From NCBI GenBank assembly GCA_019057795.1, contig JAHLWS010000071.1, positions 62,001 through 126,000 on the forward strand: a stretch of DNA of 64,000 nt, in the 5' to 3' direction. Position 1 is the first letter of the stretch, and every line of letters starts with the position of its first letter. This DNA is from Promethearchaeota archaeon (GTDB lineage: Archaea > Asgardarchaeota > Lokiarchaeia > Sigyniarchaeales > SOKP01). Below the pieces are notes generated by a model, which saw only the letters and a list, made by a program, of their open reading frames with translations, searched no databases and was not told the DNA's origin. The position numbers and the translations under genes were made by a program. Shown one piece after another: positions 35,258 through 44,748 of this stretch.

Positions 35258-35710
35258 ATGACACCAACTAACAGTAGCGAAGAAAATGAGAAGAAAAAGC
35301 CAAAGATGGATAGAGTTACTGTTAGTCTGGATGAATTTGATTACAAAGTCATTAGTAAGATGGCTAAAAACAGGAATATCGGGTTATCAGAAGCAACAAG
35401 AATAGTAATTCATAATTGGATTGAAACTAATCCAGATAAATTAAGGACAAATTATGGTGTTGATATCAACGAACTTACAGAACAGATAGCTTTGGCTTCT
35501 ATGATTGACTCTGAAAGCGAGATTATAAAAAAATTACCACAAATCTTTCAATTGGTTGATGATATCAGCTTAAAAGACTTGGCAGACCATTTGGAGATTA
35601 ATGTGAAAGCAGTAAAGCATTTATTTTTCACACAAGGTGAAAAAATAAAGAAATTGGGTATAAATCTAAAATTTAAGGGAGACAGAATCTATAAGCTGAA
35701 TTCGAGGTAA
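35258..35710 (+). CDS. ribbon-helix-helix (CopG-like) DNA-binding protein
   Basis: 150 residues. Residues 18-58 form an RHH fold: strand MDRVTVSLDEFD, helix YKVISKMAKNRN, turn IGLSEA, helix TRIVIHNWIETN. The C-terminal 90 residues include a second HTH-like segment (SLKDLADHLEINVKAVKHLF). It begins a three-gene cluster with 6- and 23-base gaps and probably represses its own promoter through the inverted repeat upstream. Confidence 0.75.
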   Translation: MTPTNSSEENEKKKPKMDRVTVSLDEFDYKVISKMAKNRNIGLSEATRIVIHNWIETNPDKLRTNYGVDINELTEQIALASMIDSESEIIKKLPQIFQLVDDISLKDLADHLEINVKAVKHLFFTQGEKIKKLGINLKFKGDRIYKLNSR

Positions 35711-35716
35711 TCTTAA

Positions 35717-35887
35717 ATGGATAGGGTAAAAACTAAAGAATTTTCTGAGAATCCTGAATATATTAAAGAAATATCTGATATTTATTCCGGTGAGGAAACT
35801 ATACGATTTGATAACCGACATCCCATTTACAAATCCTTAATGAAATTAGAGTTTGAAGATATTCTTCGAAATTTTCCAAGAATATAA
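35717..35887 (+). CDS. 56-aa protein in the RHH operon
   Basis: ATG six bases after the RHH stop. The product begins MDRVKTKEFSENPEYIKEIS, continues DIYSGEETIRFDNRHPIYKS and ends LRNFPRI. Acidic/aromatic, soluble, no recognised family. Its place directly behind a repressor gene is typical of toxin-antitoxin or small regulatory modules, but there is no toxin signature. Confidence 0.55.
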   Translation: MDRVKTKEFSENPEYIKEISDIYSGEETIRFDNRHPIYKSLMKLEFEDILRNFPRI

Positions 35888-35910
35888 TTATTAATTAAGG
35901 GGAATCTAAA

Positions 35911-36114
35911 ATGAGCACTGAAAATATTAGAAAAGCTATTCGTGAAAGATTAGAAGAAATTTACAGGGCAGATTCAGAATTTCAGTATAATCTTTCGAAA
36001 GTTGTAATACCCTTTTCTGAATTCTTTAAAAAATCAGATTTAGTTGATGTTGAGAAAGAATTTTCTAGTGAAAGTAAAGAGGAATATAAAAGACTTTTAA
36101 TTCAGGAGCTTTAG
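35911..36114 (+). CDS. 67-aa protein in the RHH operon
   Basis: An AAGGGGAA site precedes the ATG. The product is helical (NIRKAIRERLEEIYRADSEFQYNLSKVVIPFSEFFKK) and acidic at its end. It has the same weak character as the 56-aa protein before it. Unknown function; it is the last gene before a terminator-like hairpin. Confidence 0.55.
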   Translation: MSTENIRKAIRERLEEIYRADSEFQYNLSKVVIPFSEFFKKSDLVDVEKEFSSESKEEYKRLLIQEL

Positions 36115-36148
36115 GTTAATTTTAAATAATGCAAGCTTACCTTCTTGT

Positions 36149-36195
36149 TCTAAAACATTTTAGAAAGAAGATTTCCTATTTAGTGGGAATCTTTT
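36149..36195 (+). terminator. two consecutive hairpins ending the RHH operon
   Basis: First hairpin TCTAAAA-ca-TTTTAGA (36149-36164). The second has arms around GATTTCC and GGGAATC with an 8-base loop, extending to 11 pairs including wobbles, and ends in TTTT. They start 35 bases after the last stop codon. The rest of the 320-base gap to the next gene shows no open frame. Confidence 0.5.
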
Positions 36196-36434
36196 CTAAT
36201 CAAAAAAATCTATGAACCTTCAAAACTTTCTACCTTTTATCTTTGTATAGGTCGATAGAAAAAAGATAATTAGAATAGAGGTTTTTAAAGGAATACGAAT
36301 AATTAAAGTTAGCTCAATATTATTGATTCTTCTAAAGTTATTTATTGATTTATGAAAAAATTTAAAAAATCGTTATTTAATTATTATTTAATACGAATTT
36401 TAAAATTGTAATTAATTAATTTTAAGGTAATTTT

Positions 36435-36809
36435 ATGGCAGAAGAGAAAGAAGAAGAGGAAGACAATGGTTATGCGTTAGATAAAGAAGAATTAGAATTA
36501 TTTCATGAAGTGCTTTTCAAACGAATAATGGACGTAATGGATAAACCTGAGGTTGATTCAAATCCATTCGAGGAAATGATAAAGGTTTTAAGTAGGTTAA
36601 GCGAAATCTTTAGCTTTAAAAGCATGATTTCTATAATTCCTGAATTAGTAGCATATGCAATGAGATATGGTATGCTGGTAGAACAAGCTTACGATAAAGA
36701 TCCTACTAAATTGAAGGAAGACGAACAAGGCTTTAACGCCGAGAAAGAAGAAAAGAAGAGAAGGTCTGTTATAAAAAAGGATTTAGATAAACTTAGCCTA
36801 TACTTATAA
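36435..36809 (+). CDS. acidic helical protein, unknown
   Basis: 124 residues, with an acidic N-terminus (EEKEEEEDN), a helical core (FHEVLFKRIMDVMDKPEV, LSRLSEIFSFKSMISIIPELVAYAMRYGMLVEQAY) and a charged lysine-rich end. No motif is seen. It stands alone with AT-rich sequence on both sides. Confidence 0.5.
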   Translation: MAEEKEEEEDNGYALDKEELELFHEVLFKRIMDVMDKPEVDSNPFEEMIKVLSRLSEIFSFKSMISIIPELVAYAMRYGMLVEQAYDKDPTKLKEDEQGFNAEKEEKKRRSVIKKDLDKLSLYL

Positions 36810-36871
36810 TCATTATTCATTTTGTTATGGAGTGGCTAAAGAATTAATAAGATAATAGGAAATAATAAAAA

Positions 36872-37726
36872 TTATAGTATTATAGAATTTTCGTCTTCTA
36901 TTTTTTTTATTTTAGGCTTTTTTGTACGAATTAATTCATTTGAACCATAAAAGATAATAATTAAGATAACGATTATTCCCAACATTATCGTATAATAAAT
37001 TGGTCCTGTAAATGTGCTATTAATTGGGATGAACCAATAAGATACATTTATTGATGTATGAAAAAGCATGACAACCAAAATACTCCTACCAGTATTATTA
37101 TATAACCAAGTAAATAGTATTGATAAAAGTAATACCGATGTTAAAAATGCGAAAAATGATTGTTCATGTTGTATTGTACTAGGAGAAAAAAAAGAAGGTA
37201 AGTGCCAGAGGCTCCATAAAACGCCAACAATAAGACTCGAAGATAAAGCATTATATTTTGATTCTAGTCGATCAAGCGCATATCCTCTCCAACCAAACTC
37301 TTCTTGTAGAGGGCCTCCAATAAAGAAAACAGTTATTATATAAGGAATATTTATTTCCCTTCTATATAAATTTACAATTTCTGCGATAGCTATACCCTCA
37401 GTAATAATTGCTAACCCTAAAGAAAGAAAACATAAAATGGGAATTAAAACAATTGCGACTACTAAATAATGAATTTTTTCAAAAGACCATCCCCTTCTCA
37501 ATAAATCAAATACACCTAAAGACCTTTCTTCCATATATGTAAGCAGAAATCCAGCAATTGTGGGGCCAAAGGTTCCTAATATTCTTAGTCCACCTACCCA
37601 ATCTTCATATTGAATTGTTCCAAATCCATACATAAAGCTAGGTATCCATAATAGCCAAGAAAATGCTAAAGTGAACATTAAATATAGCCGAAAATTCTTT
37701 TTGTCTAATTCAAGAAAATCTGGTAT
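36872..37726 (-). CDS. CPBP-family intramembrane metalloprotease
   Basis: 268 residues from the first ATG (37678), about 8 membrane helices. The signatures are complete: EEFGWRGYALDRLE (EExxxR), SLWHLPSF and LFHTSINVSYW. These enzymes cleave proteins inside the membrane or act on prenylated CAAX ends. In-frame codons extend 16 residues upstream of the ATG (IPDFLELDKKNFRLYL), resembling the short basic leader expected before helix 1, but no ATG/GTG/TTG occurs there. Confidence 0.8.
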   Translation of the reverse strand: MPDFLELDKKNFRLYLMFTLAFSWLLWIPSFMYGFGTIQYEDWVGGLRILGTFGPTIAGFLLTYMEERSLGVFDLLRRGWSFEKIHYLVVAIVLIPILCFLSLGLAIITEGIAIAEIVNLYRREINIPYIITVFFIGGPLQEEFGWRGYALDRLESKYNALSSSLIVGVLWSLWHLPSFFSPSTIQHEQSFFAFLTSVLLLSILFTWLYNNTGRSILVVMLFHTSINVSYWFIPINSTFTGPIYYTIMLGIIVILIIIFYGSNELIRTKKPKIKKIEDENSIIL

Positions 37727-37814
37727 AAATCAACACATCTTATATTTTTTTTATTAAAATTATAATTTCATGTAATCCAATAAATCTTTCCATAAGTTGA
37801 AATTTTTAATTATT

Positions 37815-37931
37815 TTAATCATTATCAAATTTCTTTTTAATAAGCCCAAGAATAAAGTATAAAACTATACCTATAATAAATCCAAAGGCAATAGTTCTGT
37901 TGTTAGTAATATTTATAATAAGATTTATTAT
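37815..37931 (-). other. possible 38-codon single-helix membrane peptide without a standard start
   Basis: A minus frame bounded by stops reads NLIINITNNRTIAFGFIIGI then VLYFILGLIKKKFDND. It has one clear membrane helix and a basic cytosolic end. It opens with ATA directly after a TAA; no ATG, GTG or TTG is present. It may be a real tiny gene with an unusual start or a relic. Confidence 0.3.
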
Positions 37932-38017
37932 TTAATGTCGCCTAAAAGTATATTAAAACTAAGTAAAATTTTATAATTAGTTAAATTAAAATTTAGTAAG
38001 AAATCCGTGAAAATTTT

Positions 38018-38899
38018 ATGAAATCCGAAGGTCTCACTTTTTATATAGTAGATGTTTTTGCTGAATATAGATACTCAGGAAATCAACTAGCTGTGGTTAT
38101 TAGTGGAAATAAACTGTCAGATGAGGAGATGCAATTAATAGCTAAAGAAATGAATTTTTCAGAAACCAGCTTTATCACATCCGTCGAAAATTACGATGTT
38201 AGGATATTTACTCCTAAAGTAGAGTTACCGTTTGCCGGACACCCCACGATTGGAACAGCGCATGTATTGCAGCAAGAATTTATAAAATCGAAAATCAAAA
38301 CGCTATCTTTAAACTTAAAAATCGGTCAAATTGGCATATTATTTAAATACAAAGGAGAAATTACTTCTGAGATTTGGATGGAGCACAAGGAGCCTACATT
38401 CAACGGTTTTTTCGCTCCCGATTTAGTAGCTGATGTTTTGAACTTAAATGAAAGCGATATTGACGGCAGATTTAAAATTCAAGACATTTCTACTGGTGTC
38501 CCTACGATTATTGTGCCTTTAAAGTCGTTAGACGCCGTAAAACGCGTAAAAATCGATCACGAAAAGTACTACGCTTTAATCGAGAATACTCAAGCTAAAA
38601 CTATCTTGGTATTTAGCCCAGAAACTTATAACAAAAAGAACGATTTAAACGTTCGTTTCTTTGCCGATTTTTACGGCGTTCCAGAGGATCCCGCAACAGG
38701 TTCTGCAAACGGTTGTTTAGCCGCCTATTTAGTTAAATACGAATATTTTGGTAAGAAAAAAATTGATATACGCGTTGAACAAGGCTATGAAATAGGAAGA
38801 GAATCCCTACTTCTTTTAAAGGCAGAAGAAAATGAGGAAAAATATAATGTTACTATAGGGGGTAAAGCGATAATAGTAGCTAAAGGAAAATTATTGTAA
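38018..38899 (+). CDS. PhzF-family isomerase/epimerase
   Basis: 293 residues. The two-fold hot-dog-like fold shows DVFAEYRYSGNQLAVV, FSETSFI (catalytic Glu), the first-half FAGHPTIGTAHVL and the second-half DPATGSANGCLAAYL signature. Members isomerise or epimerise small acids; the physiological substrate is usually unknown outside phenazine producers, and no phenazine genes are here. Single gene, convergent with the symporter across a hairpin. Confidence 0.9.
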   Translation: MKSEGLTFYIVDVFAEYRYSGNQLAVVISGNKLSDEEMQLIAKEMNFSETSFITSVENYDVRIFTPKVELPFAGHPTIGTAHVLQQEFIKSKIKTLSLNLKIGQIGILFKYKGEITSEIWMEHKEPTFNGFFAPDLVADVLNLNESDIDGRFKIQDISTGVPTIIVPLKSLDAVKRVKIDHEKYYALIENTQAKTILVFSPETYNKKNDLNVRFFADFYGVPEDPATGSANGCLAAYLVKYEYFGKKKIDIRVEQGYEIGRESLLLLKAEENEEKYNVTIGGKAIIVAKGKLL

Positions 38900-39103
38900 A
38901 AGCTACTTGTAGGATAATTAATAATTTATTCAGCTCCAATAAGATTTCTAGTATATGATAAGACTTTCAAAAAAACACTACTGCTTTAAATATTTCGCTT
39001 TATAAAATCCATTAAATTGTTTCAGTGAATTAACCATATAAAAATTCCAAAATTGCGTTCAATAAAAGGATTAAAACAAAATAAAAAATAAAAAAGAAGT
39101 TAA

Positions 39104-39120
39104 GAGCGCGTAATTCGCTC
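39104..39120. terminator. bidirectional terminator hairpin
   Basis: GAGCG-cgtaatt-CGCTC, the only GC-rich stem in a very AT-rich gap, with A-rich sequence on the left and ttaataaaatttt on the right. It lies between two convergent genes and could end transcription in both directions. Confidence 0.45.
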
Positions 39121-39143
39121 CTTAATAAAATTTTATTATCTAA

Positions 39144-40532
39144 TTATAAATTCAATTCTTTTATTATCTTTTGATTCTCGGCAACTTTATCAGGCGTTAG
39201 ATCGTACCACTTCCAAAATACTAATGTACCAATCAAAATACATATCATTGGAACTATAGCTAAATGTATGTGAATACCGAATTTCGCAGCGGCACTATAT
39301 GGATCAGTAGCAAAGTCGGTGAATACATGGGCTAATGTGAAACTTAGAGCTTGGAAGAAAATTGCTAAGCGTCCAAAAAATTGTTGAAACCCAGCATAAA
39401 CGCCCTCTTGTCGTCTCTTAAGCTTAACTATTGATTCGTCTACAACATCAGCCAATACAGGGGCAATCATAGCCCAATATCCACCAATTGTTAAACCCCA
39501 AATTACCATGGCAATAACTATAAGCAAATATTCTTCGAGAAATATTAAAGGTATTGTAAAAATACCCATTAGTAAACCACAGTACACCATAACCTTTTTG
39601 TTATTGTTTGTCTTGTGAGCCGCCATGATCCATAATGGCGTTGCAATTAAAGAACCTATAAGAAAACCGGCAAAAATTAGTAAGGTTGCTTTTTCGTCCA
39701 TGCCTAATAAATTATCTACTACATACGGAACTGAAGCGGTCATCGATTGTACTAATGTCCGATATAAAGTATATGATATAATAAAAGCAACAAAACTTTT
39801 TTGTTTCAAGGCGGTGCCTAATGATTTAATAAATGGTAGTCCCTTTTCTTGAGTTTCATGTGTTGCTAAATATTTATCAACTGCGTCTTGATCGTCTCTT
39901 ACACCCGGGATTGCTAAACCTATAGCTATTAGTCCGATAATAATAACAACTCCCCCTTGAACTATGTAAGATGAAGCATTTCCTTGTGTCAGAAAAAGAG
40001 GGGGCAAAATCGCACCGAGAGCAACACCTACAAGTCCTACGGGTATTTGTAATCCCGAAGCAGTTCTCCGTTCCTTAACTGAACGAAATTTATCGGGGAA
40101 TAGAGCTGAAAAGTTTACCCAGAAAATTGAATTAAATGTATCAAATAAGCATGTTGTAAAAACTAGCCATAAAAACAATATCCAAGCACCTGTTTCGGGA
40201 TTTACCGCAGGTGGCGTAAAAATAAGTATATAACTGAAAATAAAGGGAACTGCACCCATTAGAATCCAAGGAAAGCGTCTACCCCATTTTTTCGTAAACT
40301 TAAAGGGTCTGTTAGTAAAATAACCAACGAGAGGGTCGTTAATTGCGTTGTAAGCAGCGAATATAAAAAATCCTAAACCTACTAACCACACATTTAAACC
40401 AAGTTCTATCTCGTAAAAATAAAAGGCCCAAGTACCAAAAGCCATCGCTAAAAATTCGTTCATAAAGTTTCCGAAGCCATAAGAAGCCATGTTTTTTTTT
40501 GAGTGTCTTATTTCACTTGTTTCTTTTGACAA
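39144..40532 (-). CDS. GPH/MelB-type sugar-cation symporter (MFS)
   Basis: 462 residues, 12 predicted membrane helices. The family marks are NAINDPLVGYFTNRP near helix 2 (the MelB DPxxG motif), KKWGRRFPWILMGAVPF in loop 2-3 and a long central loop. It imports glycosides or related organic solutes with Na+ or H+. No adjacent glycosidase; the GH116 gene is 30 kb away. The ATG gives MSKETSEIRHSKKNMASYGFGNF, which is typical. Confidence 0.85.
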   Translation of the reverse strand: MSKETSEIRHSKKNMASYGFGNFMNEFLAMAFGTWAFYFYEIELGLNVWLVGLGFFIFAAYNAINDPLVGYFTNRPFKFTKKWGRRFPWILMGAVPFIFSYILIFTPPAVNPETGAWILFLWLVFTTCLFDTFNSIFWVNFSALFPDKFRSVKERRTASGLQIPVGLVGVALGAILPPLFLTQGNASSYIVQGGVVIIIGLIAIGLAIPGVRDDQDAVDKYLATHETQEKGLPFIKSLGTALKQKSFVAFIISYTLYRTLVQSMTASVPYVVDNLLGMDEKATLLIFAGFLIGSLIATPLWIMAAHKTNNNKKVMVYCGLLMGIFTIPLIFLEEYLLIVIAMVIWGLTIGGYWAMIAPVLADVVDESIVKLKRRQEGVYAGFQQFFGRLAIFFQALSFTLAHVFTDFATDPYSAAAKFGIHIHLAIVPMICILIGTLVFWKWYDLTPDKVAENQKIIKELNL

Positions 40533-40695
40533 ATATAATCACTTAATTTTTTTTTAAATTATTTTTGTTATTCTTAATATTTGTCAGTGTTCTTTTTAAA
40601 ATTATAGCTTTATTTTTATTTTATTTTTTTTAATCAATTTAGTAATTTATAATTTCAATTATGAAATTAGTTCTAATAAAAAAGATTTCTGAAAT

Positions 40696-41484
40696 TTATT
40701 TATATTTTAAAATGAACTCAGAAATTGGCTCAAAGTATTCTTCCTTAAATGAAATAATCGTATTATGCCCAGCATCCTCAATTAATATTAATTTTTTATC
40801 TATATTATTTGGAAGGTTTTTATATAACAATTCTGATTCAGTATGAGGGATTATCCAATCTGTTGTTCCGTGAATGATTAATGTAGGTTTTTTAAATTTT
40901 CTTACCCTAGTATCGTTTGAATATTCTTCTAACGAATCTGAAGTCAAATATGGGCTACTAATTCGAAATAAATTTGTCATCATGTTGTAAATGCTGGCGA
41001 ATCCACTTTCAAATATTATTCCGCGTAAATCAACAGGATTGTGTGAGCCAATTTCTGCAGCACATACGCTTCCAAGAGACCTTCCTAGGATGAAAAGAGA
41101 GTTTAACAATCCTCTTTGGTTCATCCATTCTTTAAATGCGGTGTAAATTGGCATAGCATCGGATATTAAACTAGTGTAATAAGGTTCACCAGAACTAAAA
41201 CCATATCCACGAAAATCAACGACCGCTAGGTTTACTTTAATCTCAAAAAATATGGGAGCAATATACTGATAGTCTAAGGCAATCTCGCCGTTTCCGTGAA
41301 ATAACAAAATTGTTGGATTTTTAACATCGTTTTTATAGAAAAATCCTCCAATTTCTATACCATTACCAATATTTAACCTGAGAATTTCTGTATTTTGGTC
41401 TAAATCGTTAGGTATTGCTATTTTTCGAGGATAAAAAACAATATTTGAAACTACTGGATTGTCAATTAATATTTTCTTTTCCAT
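40696..41484 (-). CDS. alpha/beta hydrolase (serine aminopeptidase/BAAT-like)
   Basis: About 262 residues from the ATG at 41484 (MEKKILIDNPVVSNIVFYPR); a longer TTG start adds an odd leader. The fold shows ILLFHGNGEIALDYQYIAP, AVVDFRGYGFSSGEP, nucleophile GRSLGSVCA, acid in HGTTDWIIPH and catalytic histidine in DAGHNTII. It resembles the ABHD13/BEM46-type hydrolases, except that here no membrane anchor is seen. Substrate unknown. Confidence 0.82.
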   Translation of the reverse strand: MEKKILIDNPVVSNIVFYPRKIAIPNDLDQNTEILRLNIGNGIEIGGFFYKNDVKNPTILLFHGNGEIALDYQYIAPIFFEIKVNLAVVDFRGYGFSSGEPYYTSLISDAMPIYTAFKEWMNQRGLLNSLFILGRSLGSVCAAEIGSHNPVDLRGIIFESGFASIYNMMTNLFRISSPYLTSDSLEEYSNDTRVRKFKKPTLIIHGTTDWIIPHTESELLYKNLPNNIDKKLILIEDAGHNTIISFKEEYFEPISEFILKYK

Positions 41485-41677
41485 TATAACGCTCCATTTT
41501 GGATTATTTAAAAAAATAAAAAGCAATTAATCTTTGATTTAAGAATATCATCGTATTCTATTAAATTCTTCTGACAATTTTATAGAAAAATAATGCTTAA
41601 AACTAATAAAAAGACTTAATTATGAATTTTATTATTAATTAAACATATAAATTTTAATATATTACGAGTGAAAAGTC

Positions 41678-42349
41678 ATTTTAGAAAAAAGTGAGATTTT
41701 ATTCGACAAGCTCAATAGGCAACCGCTAATTTTAAGCGCAATAATAGTTCCAGTTTTATCCATTTTAATTTCTATCATCTTATACGCTATAAATGATCCC
41801 TCTTTCAGCTTTATTACGCATTATCTAAGCGATTTAGGGGCAGGACCTAATGGAGTTGGTTTAGTATTTAGCATAGGAATGATACTAACTAGTGTTGTGA
41901 CGATATTTTTCTTTCTACATTTAAGCACTTATTTGATCAATAGAAAGGGAAATAAATATTTCATCCTAATCGCGTTCGTCTCTGGTTTAATTTCCTCAAT
42001 TGGAACTTTCTTTGTGGGAATCTTTCCCATAAATATTTATTTAGACTTGCACAATTTTTCGGCGAGTTTTTTCTTTCTTGGAGGTTTCGCTTACTGTCTA
42101 TTTTTTGCGATCTCTGAACTATCCACTCCTAAAATTTCTAAATATCAAGCGTTATCTGGATTTGTTGTTTGTTTCTTTTTCTTTGTATTTATCTTCTATA
42201 GTTCTATACATTATTATGACCCTGAACTCTGCTTAATAGAATCTTACATCTCAGAATGGATACTTTTTTCTGTGTTAATTTCATGGATTGTTGAACACGA
42301 GATATACATCTTTAGAGCCGAAAAAAAACGTAATAGCCTTTGTTTATAA
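41678..42349 (+). CDS. DUF998-like membrane protein, start codon atypical
   Basis: About 223 residues, six membrane helices, with the DUF998 mark [12 protein letters not shown] after the first helix. The first ATG (41879) falls after that motif and would delete helix 1, so it is not the start. In frame upstream there is only an ATT (41678), preceded by GAGTGA. A GTG at 41668 is one frame off; five instead of six A's at 41685-41690 would join it. So either ATT initiates or one base is inserted. Confidence 0.65.
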   Translation: MLEKSEILFDKLNRQPLILSAIIVPVLSILISIILYAINDPSFSFITHYLSDLGAGPNGVGLVFSIGMILTSVVTIFFFLHLSTYLINRKGNKYFILIAFVSGLISSIGTFFVGIFPINIYLDLHNFSASFFFLGGFAYCLFFAISELSTPKISKYQALSGFVVCFFFFVFIFYSSIHYYDPELCLIESYISEWILFSVLISWIVEHEIYIFRAEKKRNSLCL

Positions 42350-43090
42350 AGCTTTGCCTTGATTTGCGACGGCTTCCATCGCTTCTTTAACTTCTTCTGC
42401 ATCCCCCAAGTAATAATGCTTTATAGGTTTTAAGTCGTCGTCTAGCTCGTAAATTAACGGGATTCCTGTTGGAATGTTTAATTTTATTATTTCATCTTCA
42501 GAGAGATTATCCAAATACTTGACAAGTGCGCGTAAGCTATTCCCGTGTGCCGATATCAAAACTCTCTTTCCTTTTTTAATTGTGGGGGCGATTGTCTCGT
42601 GCCAATACGGTAAGAATCGCTCAACAGTATCTTTTAAACATTCTGTTAACGGAATATCTTCAGAGTTTAAATCCTTATACTTTGGGTCGGTTCCAGGATA
42701 CCTTGGATCTGATGACTTAAGAGCTGGTGGAGGAACATCGTAGCTTCTTCTCCAAATAAGGACTTGTTCTTCCCCAATTTCTTTCGCCATTTTTGCCTTA
42801 TAAAAACCTTGTAAAGCTCCATAATGCCGTTCATTTAATCTCCATGATCTGTAAACGGGTATCCACATTAAATCCATTACATCTAATACGATCCACAGAG
42901 TTCTTATACCGCGTTTCAGTACAGATGTAAAAGCAACATCAAAGGTAAATCCCTCATCTTTTAATAGTTGTCCCGCTTTCTTATCTTCCTCAATACCTTT
43001 TTTTGAAAGATCAACATCTGTCCAACCCGTAAATCTATTCTCTTTATTCCAGATACTTTCTCCGTGGCGTAAAAGTACTAATTTCATCAT
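42344..43090 (-). CDS. gpmA: 2,3-bisphosphoglycerate-dependent phosphoglycerate mutase
   Basis: 249 residues from the ATG at 43090 (a GTG 9 bases earlier is less likely). It interconverts 3- and 2-phosphoglycerate in glycolysis/gluconeogenesis. [26 protein letters not shown] holds the phosphohistidine; [21 protein letters not shown] and [15 protein letters not shown] complete the site. The length is that of the bacterial/eukaryal dPGM, while most archaea use the cofactor-independent enzyme. Its 3' end overlaps the convergent DUF998-like gene by 6 bases. Confidence 0.93.
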   Translation of the reverse strand: MMKLVLLRHGESIWNKENRFTGWTDVDLSKKGIEEDKKAGQLLKDEGFTFDVAFTSVLKRGIRTLWIVLDVMDLMWIPVYRSWRLNERHYGALQGFYKAKMAKEIGEEQVLIWRRSYDVPPPALKSSDPRYPGTDPKYKDLNSEDIPLTECLKDTVERFLPYWHETIAPTIKKGKRVLISAHGNSLRALVKYLDNLSEDEIIKLNIPTGIPLIYELDDDLKPIKHYYLGDAEEVKEAMEAVANQGKAL

Positions 43091-43214
43091 AATAATCACT
43101 TTTTTTAGAAATAATTTGAATATTTAAGTAATCTATAACTAGTAAATATTATAAATATTTACCAATTTACTCGTAATATAAAATAAGAAAACTATACTTT
43201 TAGGTGTTTTGTTA

Positions 43215-43880
43215 TTGAATAAAAGAGGAATTTTAAAAGGAGCTAATCGTAAAGAAGCAACTTGGAAAAAAACTAAGCTTGGCGAACCGTTTAAAGAAGC
43301 TTTAGATCGGTTCAGAACCGATGTTTTAAACCGAAACGATTTTGATGCGACTTCTCTTTTGCAATTTGGTCTATTTATGTCTATGGCTGTTATTAACATT
43401 TTAAAAGAAAGCGAAAAAAAATTAGGGAAAGAAGGCCAAAAAGTAGTAATTGACGCGTTAATCAAAACAGGTTATAACATGGGCAACCAAATTTTAGAAA
43501 ATATTCAATTACCAACTGAAATTTCTGATATAGAACTAATGAGTTTTTTAGCAACCATCATCAACACGCAAGCTTGGACTTCCATCGAAGATCCACGTAT
43601 AGATAAGGAAGATCAATGCTCTTTCGATATAATTTGGTGTCCGTTGCAGGATGTTTACAAAGCTTTCGATTGCCGAGTACAAAGGTATTTAGTCCAAGGA
43701 ATATTGAATGCATTTAGAGATTCCGGTGTTTTAAAGTCTGATTATCAAGTAGAATTCAAATCGACGATTCCCGCTGGAGCAAATACTTGCCATTTTATTA
43801 TTACTAAGAAAAAACCAAACGAACAAGATAAATGGAAATCTTATTCTAAGGAATTAGAAAAGAAGGCTTTAGAAAAATAA
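43215..43880 (+). CDS. ATC-hydrolase-like (L-2-amino-thiazoline-4-carboxylate hydrolase family) protein
   Basis: About 221 residues starting at a TTG 8 bases behind AGGTG; another TTG lies two codons earlier. The C-terminal half has the family pattern SFDIIWCPLQDVYKAFDCRV and the ending STIPAGANTCHFIITKKK. The N-terminal half is helical. Family members are mostly annotated by this domain alone; the bacterial prototype opens a thiazoline ring to cysteine. The actual substrate here is not known. Confidence 0.65.
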   Translation: MNKRGILKGANRKEATWKKTKLGEPFKEALDRFRTDVLNRNDFDATSLLQFGLFMSMAVINILKESEKKLGKEGQKVVIDALIKTGYNMGNQILENIQLPTEISDIELMSFLATIINTQAWTSIEDPRIDKEDQCSFDIIWCPLQDVYKAFDCRVQRYLVQGILNAFRDSGVLKSDYQVEFKSTIPAGANTCHFIITKKKPNEQDKWKSYSKELEKKALEK

Positions 43881-44015
43881 TGATCTAATAAATATTTAAA
43901 TATTATAAAAATCAAATAATTTTTTGTCTAAACTTAAATACAAAAAAAAAGTAATAAGAATTAACGCTCCAAAAAATAATTAAGATAAATTCTATTAAAT
44001 CGATTTATAAAATCA

Positions 44016-44708
44016 ATGATTAAAGTGAAAAATAAAAGAAACTATTGGTTGAGTGCCTTGTGTTTTTTAATTTTTTTCATAAATTTTCCAATAAACTCGG
44101 TTAGCAACACAGTCTTAGGTGAATCTGTGTTTCCTGCCGAAATAAACGACGAATTCGTCTGGAAATCTGTAAATGCCACCGAATCGTGGTATATGGAAGT
44201 TAATTATATACGATTTACCGCTACAAATATATATAATGAGACTAATAATGATAAAATTTATCTATTCGTAAACTATACGCTTGAATATTATTATAGAAAT
44301 AATTGGTTACCAGAATACATTAACTCGTTTTATATGGCTTATAATAAAACTTTAGACTTTTTAAATTGGTCAGCAGAAGGGTTTCAACGTGGAAATTTGT
44401 TCTTGTTTCCAACTCCCGTTAACTATTCCCTAATTGGAGAGGCAATAAAAATAGCCGGTTTTTTTGACTATTCAATTTCGGGGAAAAAGCTCATTTTAGA
44501 CTATAGAAATAGCACTACTATTGAATTAACTATAGATCCTTCTGGAATTTCTACGATAATAGAAAAAATTACGAACGGCACCACAATATATCGTTGGGAA
44601 CTAAATAAAGAAGAAATCATTATTAGGGTTCCTTTTGGAAACTACTATTTAATCGTTTTGATAATAAGCGTAATGTCTCTCGTAATCGTTAAAAAAAAAA
44701 GATGTTGA
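44016..44708 (+). CDS. surface protein with signal peptide, sequons and C-terminal anchor
   Basis: 230 residues. A signal peptide or anchor covers about 1-35 (KNKRNYWLSALCFLIFFINF), a beta-rich ectodomain follows, and a membrane helix at about 206-226 ends in KKKRC. Eight N-x-S/T sequons (NAT, NET, NYT, NKT, NWS, NYS, NST, NGT) fall in the ectodomain, suggesting archaeal N-glycosylation. No family is recognised. Confidence 0.7.
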   Translation: MIKVKNKRNYWLSALCFLIFFINFPINSVSNTVLGESVFPAEINDEFVWKSVNATESWYMEVNYIRFTATNIYNETNNDKIYLFVNYTLEYYYRNNWLPEYINSFYMAYNKTLDFLNWSAEGFQRGNLFLFPTPVNYSLIGEAIKIAGFFDYSISGKKLILDYRNSTTIELTIDPSGISTIIEKITNGTTIYRWELNKEEIIIRVPFGNYYLIVLIISVMSLVIVKKKRC

Positions 44709-44748
44709 TATCTTTCAATCATTAATTTTTTATTTGATTTATTTATCC

